Of a stretch of DNA of 32,531 nucleotides, positions 12,139 through 32,531 are shown piece after piece. The notes beneath the pieces were generated by a model. It did no database searches. It saw nothing but the letters and a program-made list of their open reading frames with translations, and was not told the origin of the DNA. The stretch comes from Phallusia fumigata. Lineage: Eukaryota; Chordata; Ascidiacea; Phlebobranchia; Ascidiidae. The number at the start of each line of letters is the position of its first letter. Positions within the stretch are counted from its first letter, which is position 1. The stretch spans positions 1 to 32,531 of the forward strand of contig QXVZ01012092.1 in NCBI GenBank assembly GCA_008931825.1, given 5' to 3'. The position numbers and the translations under genes are program-made.

Positions 12139-14532
12139 ATGACTGTTTCACAGCAAGTAGCCTCTGAAGTATTAAAGCCACAGCAGAAACCAACTTATAA
12201 TGGATTTGATCTTGAATCTCACCTAACTTCATCCAGCAAGAAGGCAATTCTCCAAAAGATACAATTTGTTGATGCTAAAAAGCCGTATAATATGGGGATG
12301 AATAAACTGAAAACTAAGTATGTGAATCTTAACCCTACAGCACACATCAAACCATCTTTAGCCACAAATGGAGTGAGGTTGGTTGCACAGGAAGCTCGCA
12401 GCAAAAATGATGGAATTCCATCTCCCAAGGTGGTTTTGTTCTCCCCAGAAAAAATGGATTTATGTTGGAAAAAAACTTACCGCATTGGTTCTGGTCTTGT
12501 TAACTTGGGAAACACTTGTTTTCTAAACTCAGCCCTTCAGTGCTTAAGTTACACGCCGCCGTTGACCAACTATTTGCTCAATGGTGATCATAGAAGTGTT
12601 TGTAAGTCAAACGGCCAGTTTTGCATGCTGTGTATACTACAACAGCACATAAGATCTTCATTTGGAAACAGTGGCCAAGCAATCAGGCCCATGTGTATTT
12701 TGAAAAACCTTCGTCTAATTGCTAAACATTTGCATTTTGGAAGACAGGAAGATGCTCATGAGTTTATTCGTTACTCGATTGATGCAATGCAAAAGTCGTG
12801 TCTCCAGGGATTTTCCAACAAACTTGACATCCACACAAAGGCAACAACATTGGTGTACCAGATATTTGGTGGTTACTTACGAAGTCGAGTGAAATGTCGT
12901 CAATGCAAAGCAGTGTCTGATACGTTTGATCCTTTTCTGGATATCAGCTTGGAAATTAGCAAACAAGGTTGTAACAATTTGCAACGGTGCCTTGAACATT
13001 TTGTAAAGCCTGAAATTTTGCACGGAGACAATTCATACAAATGTAATCGCTGTAAAAACTGTGTGCAAGCCAGTAAGACGTTTACTATACATCGGTCACC
13101 AAATATACTCACCATACAGTTGAAGAGATTTTCCTCATTTATGGGAAACAAAATCAACTCTGATATTTCCTACCCATTAAAACTTAACATTGGTTCATTC
13201 ATGAGCACTCCTCAAAACACCAACCACTCCTATGAATTGTATGCTGTACTCGTTCATTCTGGATTTAGCTGTCAATCTGGGCACTATTATGCATATGCAA
13301 AGGCCTCAAATAACCAATGGTACTGCTTCAATGATTCATCAGTTTACCAGGTGAGTGCCAATCAGGCCCTTAACCAACAAGCGTACTTACTTTTTTACCA
13401 CCGTGCAAGGCAAGCAAAATCTCTGAAGAATCACCAAAGGGAACCAATTTTGCATGTGCTCTCCAAAGAAATTTCAAAAAAGCAAAACGAAAATGCCTCA
13501 TGTGTCAATCAACCCAAGGTGATCAAGTCAAATGGAATTTCAGCCGGCAAAAAATCTGCTAACAATCAATCTGGTGGCCAATCTGAATCTAGTTGTTACA
13601 AACCTGACTACTTTAAACCTGCATCCACAAAAAAGATAACAATGGTAGAAAAATCTAAGACTTCTCTCAATGAAAGTAGAAGGAATGAGAATGTACAACA
13701 ACAATCAGCTAATGGTGCAAGTAAACACAAAGAAAATCAAATGACACCTCAAGTTAGTTCTAAACCAGTGCCAGTCAATGGTGAAGCATCGTCCAAGCAA
13801 GCCAAAATCATGACCACTGATGATTGGTTTCAAGCCAAGATTCGTCAGCGTCGTGACAGCGAAGAGAGCTCATCCTCCAGAAAATCAGGATCCAAATCAC
13901 GAATTTCGTTTCACATTAAACCGTTTTCCTCCCTACCAAACCATCAAAAGCACTGGCAAAAAGTACACAAGCCTTATCAGCAGAGCAATTCAGGAAAAAT
14001 CACTGACAATCACTCTTCGTCGTCATCTAATGACAGTCGCAGATCAGACCGAGAACATGATTTGCATGCGCTAAAACTACAGCTACTTGGCAAGCGAAAA
14101 GCACCTGAAGATGAAGAAATTACAAAACAATTATTGGCCAAGGAGGAAGCTGTGAAACCAAAGAGTAACACTGCTTCAGCTAAGTGTGGTCCATTGCCAA
14201 AGAAGAAAAAATTGAACGGTGAAAGTAATGTTGAGAAGAAACCGAAGGAACGTTCTGGAATCCTAAACAAACTTTTGCAGCAGTCATCTAGCAAAGCATA
14301 TGGTTCAAAAGTGCAAAGCTGGGATGGTGAAAGGTCTGTTGTGGAGGACGATGCCAAAGAGGACTTTGACAAGCAGAAACATTCTTCGTTCGATGACTGG
14401 GATCGTGAGATTGACAAAGGAAAGACGAAAAAAGTAAAGAAGCCCAAAAAGTTTTTTCACCATAAAAGCAACAGCAATTTATTTCAAAAATTTCAACACA
14501 TTAAGTTCGACAAACGGTCGAATTCATTGTAA
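12139..14532 (+). CDS. USP36: Ubiquitin carboxyl-terminal hydrolase 36-like, uninterrupted ORF
   Basis: A cysteine protease removing ubiquitin; in animals USP36 works in the nucleolus on ribosome-biogenesis factors. The USP domain spans about residues 120-421. The Cys box is GLVNLGNTCFLNSALQCL with catalytic Cys127. The zinc pairs are Cys253/Cys256 and Cys302/Cys305. The His box is SGHYYAYAKAS with His382, and the third catalytic position is Asn398 in WYCFNDSSV, Asn being common there. Assignment to USP36 rather than USP42 or USP17 rests on the conserved C-terminal tail: YGSKVQSWDGERSVV (from 721), DDWDREIDKGK and NLFQKFQ. The middle (425-715) is low complexity, Ser/Lys-rich, with a PLPKKKKL nuclear/nucleolar signal near 685-692. 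At 797 residues it is shorter than human USP36 (about 1120), mostly in the linker. The coding region has no intron. It starts at the first ATG of the frame; an upstream noncoding exon cannot be excluded. Confidence 0.94.
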   Translation: MTVSQQVASEVLKPQQKPTYNGFDLESHLTSSSKKAILQKIQFVDAKKPYNMGMNKLKTKYVNLNPTAHIKPSLATNGVRLVAQEARSKNDGIPSPKVVLFSPEKMDLCWKKTYRIGSGLVNLGNTCFLNSALQCLSYTPPLTNYLLNGDHRSVCKSNGQFCMLCILQQHIRSSFGNSGQAIRPMCILKNLRLIAKHLHFGRQEDAHEFIRYSIDAMQKSCLQGFSNKLDIHTKATTLVYQIFGGYLRSRVKCRQCKAVSDTFDPFLDISLEISKQGCNNLQRCLEHFVKPEILHGDNSYKCNRCKNCVQASKTFTIHRSPNILTIQLKRFSSFMGNKINSDISYPLKLNIGSFMSTPQNTNHSYELYAVLVHSGFSCQSGHYYAYAKASNNQWYCFNDSSVYQVSANQALNQQAYLLFYHRARQAKSLKNHQREPILHVLSKEISKKQNENASCVNQPKVIKSNGISAGKKSANNQSGGQSESSCYKPDYFKPASTKKITMVEKSKTSLNESRRNENVQQQSANGASKHKENQMTPQVSSKPVPVNGEASSKQAKIMTTDDWFQAKIRQRRDSEESSSSRKSGSKSRISFHIKPFSSLPNHQKHWQKVHKPYQQSNSGKITDNHSSSSSNDSRRSDREHDLHALKLQLLGKRKAPEDEEITKQLLAKEEAVKPKSNTASAKCGPLPKKKKLNGESNVEKKPKERSGILNKLLQQSSSKAYGSKVQSWDGERSVVEDDAKEDFDKQKHSSFDDWDREIDKGKTKKVKKPKKFFHHKSNSNLFQKFQHIKFDKRSNSL

Positions 14533-15929
14533 AGTGGTGACAGTTTTATATGTTGCTTCAGTACTGTTTCTTTATCGTGCAAAAGTCCACTACAAATCAG
14601 TAATGTTGTGTCATATACAAACATGTCCCATGTAACATCTCTGTTTATTTTGTCTAATTGTGCCAATTTATTTTGTCCGTTTGGTATTTTAGTTTTCCAG
14701 TTGCAAATAACATGTTACTGCATACTGATAGACAATCGTTTGGTGCTAAACCACAAGCTGAATTTTGAACTATTATGTTGTGTCATGTATATTGTGAATT
14801 TTGAAATTTACATACAGCATACTGTGTGTTATGTTGTTCTTGTCAACACAGGAGTTTTTTTAATTTGATGTTGGTTTCTTTTGCCAAACATGTTTTAATA
14901 TTTTACATTGTAGCTCTTACCACTGCATTTGTCCCTGGACTTTATCATTATTCTGTAAAACATTATATCCTAACTTACAATATTGCTGCCATATTTGCTT
15001 CTCATATTCAGGTTTTCATACTGCACAAGTTTTTAAATGAATGTATACAATTAACTGCTATGAAGCCACATTGTTCAAACAAGTAGTATCTTATAATAGG
15101 GGATTGGTGCACTAGAGTGACAGATGCAAACTTTTATGTCTGGGTAAAGTGGTATGTTTTTATAGCCTGGTGTGGTGATGACATTTTGTGCTGTATTGTA
15201 TGCATATTGCGTATTTGTGGTTAAAAACTGTTTTGGTTGATTAAATGAGTTATGAACAACATTGGGCATAAATGAATCATCTCAAATATTTCATGCAACT
15301 AAGTGTGATTTTGCCAGTCATTTCACCAACACATGTCTTTGTAGACAGGTTTACAATTTGTACTTTATTCATCTGCATTATATTGGAAACATGTTGTGTT
15401 GTTCTACCAGTATCACTCACTACTTCTGTGCGTATCAAACCATCTATTACTGCCTTATGTATGGATACCAATGCTTTTTGCTCAATGTTTTTGACTGACA
15501 TTCTGAATTGACACGTTTTGTTGCATTTGCCCTTTTCTATACCTTTTTTCTTGACCTTAATGCAAACATCTTTGGTTGATGTTTCCAATTGATAGGATGT
15601 TTTGTAACTGCAATACTTATACAACTATCTACAACTGCTACCCAAACAAAAAATGTACTTTGTAATAACAAGTGCCCATCTTTTCTGGATAATATTTGGT
15701 GACGTAAAATGTTTTTGTTAAGAAGTGTTTTTCATTTTGTATTGTGCAAGCATATCAAGTAGATGAAAATCTGTAAAGTAAACTACCAGCTCAATCTGGT
15801 TAGATAGCAATGCATTGTGCAATGTTATGGTGTGTCCCTATGTTTTATTGAATGGCAGTTTGTCCATGATTTGTAATTTAGGTTCAACAAGTAGGTTGGG
15901 ATTATCAGTAGGCAATTTGAGCAAACAAT
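14533..15929. other. USP36 3' UTR and spacer to DHX15
   Basis: 1.4 kb of T-rich sequence with overlapping short ORFs on both strands and no recognisable protein. ATTAAA near 15240 is a possible polyadenylation signal for USP36. Just before the DHX15 start the sequence has acceptor-like T-rich/AG stretches (ATTTGTAATTTAG near 15878-15890), which could be a cis or spliced-leader acceptor; this is inference only. Confidence 0.4.
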
Positions 15930-27382
<11,453 letters not shown>

Positions 27383-27537
27383 CCGCAATCTTCTTGAATG
27401 CCATTCCTTTGTTGAAGATTTTTCCACTGGTTGTAACTGGTCTTATGGAATTGGTGTAAAATATTTTCTTTTCATTTTGAGACCACTGCTGAGTTACATT
27501 TTTTGTGAAAACTGAATTAACCGGGTCCGTTGAGATA

Positions 27538-27932
27538 CACTTTTTGTGTTGAACGTGTTTTTGGCCAATTCAGGTTAAACGCTTTGCCTGTACAATAAAA
27601 CCAATCATCTTGTTTAAAAGTTGTCATGCTTATCCATTTTGGAGTGTCTAAAACTTTGTTGATAAAAAGAGCATGAATTAAAGATGCTTGTTGGGGCACT
27701 AAGGCATAAAAGAAAACAAATATATCACAATTCANCACTTTTTGTGTTGAACGTGTTTTTGGCCAATTCAGGTTAAACGCTTTGCCTGTACAATAAAACC
27801 AATCATCTTGTTTAAAAGTTGTCATGCTTATCCATTTTGGAGTGTCTAAAACTTTGTTGATAAAAAGAGCATGAATTAAAGATGCTTGTTGGGGCACTAA
27901 GGCATAAAAGAAAACAAATATATCACAATTCA
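27538..27932. repeat. ~197 bp segment duplicated across a single N
   Basis: 27538-27734 and 27736-27932 read the same from CACTTTTTGTGTTGAACG to ATATCACAATTCA, with the N at 27735 between them. By eye I find no differences. This is the third example in the window of a lone N between two copies of the same sequence, so it is read as an unmerged contig overlap. Confidence 0.9.
27594..27599 (+). promoter_or_regulatory. Candidate DHX15 polyadenylation signal
   Basis: AATAAA occurs 212 bases after the DHX15 stop codon and is repeated at 27792-27797 by the assembly duplication. Position and hexamer are consistent with use, but no transcript end can be seen from sequence. Confidence 0.45.
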
Positions 27933-28472
27933 GATGCACTTGAACCTTCCTTTAACTATATAATTTGAGCTAAAATCTAGTTAGTCAAAATGTATTTAAA
28001 AAGGGCATTTTGCCAAGAACAAAGGTTTTAATGTTGGAATAGATTTCTGCATTTGGAATGACTGTGTAAAAATTAAACCTGTGCAGCAGAGTCACACAGC
28101 ATGTTGCCTAGTTAGTGCAGACCTGGTGTTTGCAGTTTGAACTGCTTCCAATTGCTACTACAATTTTGAACTTTCATTATCAACTGTGTGGGTTCTGCAG
28201 GAGGGGATGATTCTGCTGTAGCAAACGTGCGATAGATAGTTTTGGCTCACTTATCTAACATTGTAGATGCTTTAGCCTGTAAACAAACAGCATTCTGAGA
28301 TTCTTATTCAGTTGTCTCCATTCTCAAAAATGATTTCATTACCTTGCTCAAAAGCAACTAAACTAAAATTGCGTGACTGACATTTAAATCCAAAGTTGTC
28401 AGAGTGCCATAAGAGTACAATGAAGTTTTTTCAACATGTCGCTGATAAAAACAAACTTAGAATGCAAATAAA

Positions 28473-28478
28473 TTTATT
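28473..28478 (-). promoter_or_regulatory. Candidate DNAJB13 polyadenylation signal
   Basis: The minus strand reads AATAAA (plus strand TTTATT) about 170 bases beyond the DNAJB13 stop codon. It is the clearest such hexamer noticed on that strand before the DHX15 3' region. Confidence 0.45.
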
Positions 28479-28645
28479 TGTTTAAGGATTTTACTTCCAA
28501 GAAATAGGAAAACAAACCTTTACCATGCAATTGAAATTAAATCACATTAAGGACACAAAAATAAACCTCTGACAAAGTATATATTTTACTAGTTGTATCA
28601 AAATAACAAGTGTACAAGAAATATTGAAAACAAAAGAAAAACAAT

Positions 28646-29587
28646 TTAGACAAGCAGTGCCTGTCGAATCAGTTGCTTCTTTTCTGGTGTTAGCCTTTCT
28701 GGAAATTGAATGTCAAATTCCAAGGTCAAATCTCCTTTTTCAGTTGGTGATTTTGACAGTGGCATGCCCTCACCAGGGATGGACTTTGTGTATTTTGGAT
28801 GCACAATGTCATTGATAGGGATATTGAGAAGCCTGCCATCTAGTGTTGGGACCTCAATACTGCAGCCAATCAGTGCCTTGCCGAGTGGGATCTTGGCCAC
28901 AAACACCAAGTTGTTACCATCACGTCTAAACAGCGGGTGTTGCTTGTCACGCACAATAAAAACAATATCTGCTGGAATATTATTTGGACCTTGGTCTCCT
29001 TCCTGTGGAAAAGTAACCCTGGTCCCAGCTTTCCACCCTGGCTTCACCTGGATTGTGAGGATCTTGTCACGAATGCTTGATGTGTGTCCATCCTCATTCA
29101 TGACTCTGCGGGAAATCTTCATTTTCTTTGTGCATCCATGAAAAAGTTCCTCCAGTGAGAGATACAAATCCCGTTCAATGGCTGGATCTTGCTTCTTTCT
29201 TCCTTTGCCTTGAATACCACCGAAACCCAACATGAAATCACCATCTTTGTCAAAGAAGTCAGCAAAGGGATTGGCTCCTCCAAAAAACTCCCTAAACACC
29301 TTTTCTGGATCCCCATGGAAGGTGTAGCCAGGGGTGAAACCACTTCCCTCGTTGGAAGGCACTCCTCCCTTGAGACCTTCCTCTCCGAACTGGTCATAAA
29401 TTGCTCGCTTCTGTGGGTCACTTAACACTTCATATGCTTCTGCAATTTGCTTGAACTTATCATGGGAACCTGGATCCTTGTTTTTGTCTGGATGATATTT
29501 TAAAGCCAATTTTCTGTATGATTTTTTGATATCAGCATCAGTAGCATTCCTTGTAAGGAGGAGAATTGCATAATAATCCACACCCAT
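28646..29587 (-). CDS. DNAJB13: DnaJ/HSP40 subfamily B member 13, radial spoke type, uninterrupted ORF
   Basis: DNAJB13 is an axonemal type II HSP40 associated with radial spokes (RSP16 type) in cilia and sperm flagella; an HSP40 is an established component of the radial spoke in ascidian sperm. The 313-residue product has a J domain (about 1-70) starting [20 protein letters not shown] with HPD at 32-34. [19 protein letters not shown] and FGEEGLKGG follow. After a short linker ([15 protein letters not shown]) come the substrate-binding C-terminal domains: [78 protein letters not shown] and PGEGMPL. It ends [15 protein letters not shown]. Length and domain order match the human protein (316) throughout. 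Human DNAJB13, as I recall, has HPL in place of HPD, so the ATPase-stimulating motif seems intact here. The coding region has no intron. Confidence 0.95.
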   Translation of the reverse strand: MGVDYYAILLLTRNATDADIKKSYRKLALKYHPDKNKDPGSHDKFKQIAEAYEVLSDPQKRAIYDQFGEEGLKGGVPSNEGSGFTPGYTFHGDPEKVFREFFGGANPFADFFDKDGDFMLGFGGIQGKGRKKQDPAIERDLYLSLEELFHGCTKKMKISRRVMNEDGHTSSIRDKILTIQVKPGWKAGTRVTFPQEGDQGPNNIPADIVFIVRDKQHPLFRRDGNNLVFVAKIPLGKALIGCSIEVPTLDGRLLNIPINDIVHPKYTKSIPGEGMPLSKSPTEKGDLTLEFDIQFPERLTPEKKQLIRQALLV

Positions 29588-31088
29588 TTTTATGTGTTAC
29601 CTAGCCTATAACTTGACTAAAAACAAAAAATGTATATTGGTCCTACAATACATCCTAAACTTCCACCATGAATGCAGTGGGATTTGATGGGGGAAATTGT
29701 GTTTTTTGACATCATTGCCTGCTCTTCTATGTCTCTTTTCTCAGCAAAAGTGTAACTACGATATTGTGCTTCCCAATTCCTTTTTACACTTTAAATAATA
29801 TGCATGAAAATTGGGCCAAACATGAAAATTAGGAGTAAAAACATCTAAAACAGCAGGTCAGCTGTGAAGACATGGTTACACCCATTTAAAAAACACTGGG
29901 TACAGTTAGAAAAATGTGGGGAGTCATGTTGCCTCGTTTTTTATTCTGAAGAACAGAAAGCATCATTGGCCAAATGCTTATCCCACATCTGTGAAAGTAC
30001 ACGAGAGGCAGACAAGGATTTTTGACACCTTGCTTACTGAAAGGTAATCCAGGAGATTTTTCTCATTTTTTTTGTTTCAGTGAGGTTGCAATGCAAACCC
30101 GGAGCAACTGCAGTTTCAAATAGCAAACGACTTTTATTGTTCTATGATGGAGTGCAAGACATTCATGTACTCCAAAGAAAGCAAAGATTTATCAGCAAAA
30201 AGATATTTTTAGGCTTGTTTGGGTCAACAGGAATGTGATTAAAGTAAAGATTTATTTGACAGAGAATTTGTTTTAACCACAACACTCCGGATATAGAAAG
30301 CTTCACAAATTTTCTGCAACATTTTACAACACTTTACCAAGGCGAGGAACCACCGGATTTATAGGTGACCAATAATAAAACACCTGCAGAAAATATTTTA
30401 CTCAATGTATGTGGATGTTCTCACAGGGCCAATTATATTCGTTTTGACAAGACATCACGAAGCAAATGACATCCGTGTTCCCCAAAATCAAAGCAGCGAT
30501 AAATGAGGATTACCAATTTTACTATCCACATTACAAAACAGGGAACGAAAATAGCCAACTGATTTGTATTTTTAGAAACTGATGTTATATACCCTGTTGG
30601 CACAAAAGCCAATAATTCTAAGCTTCACAAATTTTACACGCATTTTTTAAAAAACTGAAACATATTCGGTAGCAAAGGATCATATAGAAAACAAAACAGC
30701 GTTTAATCAACTAGTTTCTTCTGTAATTTTGAAAACCTCTTCCTTATTGCAACCAGAATAATTTCTAAATCGTTCAACTCTGTTACTTGGCAACGGATCC
30801 AAGCATGATGACACGCGCTAGTGATTTTGATATCCGTATCAAGGGCGTAAAACATTTCACAGCCACAAGTTTATTTTTTAACAAACGTTTAGAAGATTTT
30901 AAGTTTAAAAAACCAATTCCTTGTTTCTCCATCAGAATTTTTTAATGATTTATCGTTGTGTTGTAGGTTATGAATTTAGCTTTAGTTGGCAAAGTCAGTT
31001 TCTACAAAACATAAAGTACGAATAGTGCAAAATAGTAGCAGCAATATAAAAGTGAAAGCTGTAAAATAACCGAAAGAAACGAAAGGTT
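29588..31088. other. No recognisable gene; DNAJB13 upstream region
   Basis: 1.5 kb of AT-rich DNA without a credible coding ORF. On the minus strand, T-rich/AG stretches shortly before the DNAJB13 ATG (plus 29593-29625) could act as a splice acceptor for a 5' noncoding or spliced leader exon; this is unproven. No repeat with definable ends was recognised. Confidence 0.4.
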
Positions 31089-31250
31089 AGTTAAAACCCT
31101 GCTATTCACTATGCAACGAGGGAGCATAAGCTCGTGGGGACGAAAACCGGAAAGCAAAAATAGGTGCTGAGGTTGAAACCACGTGACCGACCAGATCAGA
31201 TAAGACCCAGTAAAGTTTGTGGACCGCAAGGAAAACAACAGGTAAAAACA
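31089..31250 (+). repeat. Left arm of a long imperfect inverted repeat
   Basis: This arm aligns with the reverse complement of 32038-32217. Shared blocks in order are CTGCTATTCACT (31099-31110), GGGAGCA, GGGGA(C/T)GAAAA, GGAAAGC(A/G)AAAA, GACCAGAT(C/A)AGATAA, the 18-base AGTAAAGTTTGTGGACCG (31209-31226) and CAACAGGTAAAA at the inner end. Similarity fades past 31250. Function unknown; see findings. Confidence 0.8.
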
Positions 31251-32037
31251 CCAAAAAGCCGCAGATAAATGCGACCTGGTACCCATCATTTAGTATGTGG
31301 TAAAATCATTTTCTTAACATATATTTCGGCGCAAATTTGGTTGCCTCATTTCCTTTTATAAATATCGAGCAATCATACCGGCAAATGTTTGTCGTCGCAA
31401 AGGTGCTTTGTCGTTGTTGTCGCTGCGCTGTCTTTGTAGGTGTTGTTCGATTTTCTGGTTGCTCCATGCCCTGCCCTATGTATGAGCGTAAAATGCTTCT
31501 CAGAGTAGGTGGTCGTTTGCAGGTCACAAGATATTTTTCAACTTTTTTCCTCTTATTGGGTGGTTTTTATAAAAGTGGAAAACACTCCACACATTTATTT
31601 GTTTTCGCGAAAATCTGCTGTCTGTTTGTGCTGGTAACCCATCCACCCACGTGCAAGCATTTTTGCACATCCTTGGCCATTGCCGAAGAAAAGCAAGATC
31701 GTTTTGCTTTGTTTTGCAATATACCCAGGCTGGTGTGAAATCCTTCCGTAATTCGTTTAGGGCAAAGGACAACCTGGAAATCGTACAAACCCAGCAATAA
31801 CAACAAAGCAGCTCTACGCCACCATAATTCCATGTCGCATAACATAACTTCGCGCGATCTACCCAACATCGGCAATTGTATTTAGGTGCAGTTTATCCAA
31901 GAGCCGCCGGTTCACTTCCTTGTTATTTATGAAAGGAAACAGGGCAGCAAAATTTGCGCTGAATTAAATATTCAGAACATAATTTTACCACGTAGAAATG
32001 ACCTGTCCCAGTTTATTTTATCCAACTGTTTCTAAGT
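31251..32037. other. Spacer between the inverted repeat arms
   Basis: 787 bases. The longest ORF (31337-31738, plus, 133 codons) is Cys/Phe/Val-rich at the start and matches no family I know. Overlapping ORFs on the minus strand (31524-31772 and 31567-31875) are no more convincing. If the whole unit is a transposable element, it encodes no recognisable transposase. Confidence 0.4.
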
Positions 32038-32217
32038 GGTTTTACCTGTTGTTGATGCTGATTTTTTCCTGTCCGGTCCACAAACTTTACTCGGTGTTAT
32101 CTTATCTGGTCTGTCACTAGTTTTCAACTTTTGAACCTTTTTTCGCTTTCCTATTTTCATCCCCATCGAGTTTTTGCTCCCTGTGTCGATGCATACAGTG
32201 AATAGCAGGTTAATAAA
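32038..32217 (-). repeat. Right arm of the long imperfect inverted repeat
   Basis: Reverse-complement partner of 31089-31250. The 18-base identical core is at 32074-32091 and the AGTGAATAGCAG block at 32197-32208. This arm is longer by about 18 bases through small insertions, including one between the GGACCG core and the CAACAACAGGTAAAA inner end. The divergence suggests an old duplication rather than an assembly fold-back. Confidence 0.8.
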
Positions 32218-32531
32218 TAATCTTTTATTTTCTTTTTCGTTGGTTGTTTTACTGCTTATCTATTTCTTACTTTCTAACTACTTTTAAACCCCTAGTGCTG
32301 TTTGTTTTTGGATGCTGGCGATACCAACTACAGGGCGGAATATACTAACTTATAGGGCGGAAATAAGGCGAAATATCCATGTCTATAACAAAACGATAAT
32401 GAAATTAGACGTACTAAAGCTTGCAGGCTTGCATTTATATACGACTCATGTCTTTGGGATGAAATGAGTTGAGTTTATTTCGCTTGGTGAAAGAAAACAA
32501 AACGACACATTAGCACTAAATCAATCACCAG
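32218..32531. other. No recognisable gene at the right edge
   Basis: AT-rich sequence. A short motif TA(C/T)AGGGCGGAA occurs twice (near 32330 and 32352). Nothing else can be supported. Confidence 0.35.

Larger units (their letters stand above)
27383..28645. other. Convergent 3' region between DHX15 and DNAJB13
   Basis: 1.26 kb without a credible ORF, containing the 3' UTRs of two convergent genes. It includes an N-joined duplicate (27538-27932) and polyadenylation signals for both strands. Nothing else recognised. Confidence 0.55.

Noticed and set aside
14010..14447. 145-codon ORF antisense to USP36
   Set aside because: Ser/Phe-rich mirror of the Lys/Ser-rich USP36 tail; no domain and fully explained by the sense gene.
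14608..15624. Several 60-115 codon ORFs after USP36
   Set aside because: Mutually overlapping on both strands in T-rich sequence typical of a 3' UTR or spacer; no family resemblance.
28710..29141. 143-codon ORF antisense to DNAJB13
   Set aside because: Shadow of the strongly supported minus strand gene.
31337..31738. 133-codon ORF inside the inverted repeat spacer
   Set aside because: No recognisable domain, odd composition, and equally long ORFs overlap on the other strand; not enough to call a gene.

Overview
The window looks like a gene-rich but AT-rich, intron-bearing animal nuclear locus. Six protein-coding loci can be recognised by protein similarity: an MSK-type kinase first exon, COMMD9-like, TAF7, USP36, DHX15 and DNAJB13. 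The protein divergence from vertebrates, short GT-AG introns, many small repeats in introns, allele-like near-duplicate segments and a flagellar (radial spoke type) HSP40 gene fit an invertebrate chordate, most likely an ascidian such as Ciona. The organism call is inference. No bacterial, phage or viral gene system is visible.

Layout. Positions 1-1600 hold repeat sequence and an orphan + strand exon that encodes the start of an MSK1/2 (RPS6KA5/4) kinase and then runs into repeat DNA. Positions 2891-4567 (-) carry a COMMD9-like gene whose 3' part lies at an assembly join (single N at 2684). Positions 5223-10367 (-) carry a complete 11-exon TAF7. Intron 2 holds a ~1 kb dispersed repeat and intron 4 a diverged ~270 bp tandem repeat. 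A 1.77 kb divergent intergenic region separates TAF7 from USP36 (12139-14532, +), whose 797-residue ORF is uninterrupted. DHX15 (15930-27382, +) follows: 14 exons are visible and at least one is lost in a 712-base N gap. Its intron 3 carries two MITE-like elements. Its exon 12 region is duplicated across a single N, almost certainly by unmerged contigs. DNAJB13 (28646-29587, -) is an uninterrupted ORF converging on DHX15. The last 3 kb have no recognised gene but contain a ~170 bp imperfect inverted repeat with a ~790 bp spacer.

How the genes relate. TAF7 (TFIID), DHX15 (spliceosome disassembly and ribosome biogenesis) and USP36 (nucleolar deubiquitinase) are housekeeping gene-expression factors. 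COMMD9 belongs to the Commander endosomal recycling complex and DNAJB13 to the axoneme. There is no sign that they form an operon or one system. I found no convincing new biological system; the most interesting items are the hAT-like MITE with tandem palindromic monomers, the inverted repeat at the right end, the gene-structure contrasts (intronless USP36 and DNAJB13, intron-rich TAF7) and three systematic assembly duplications.
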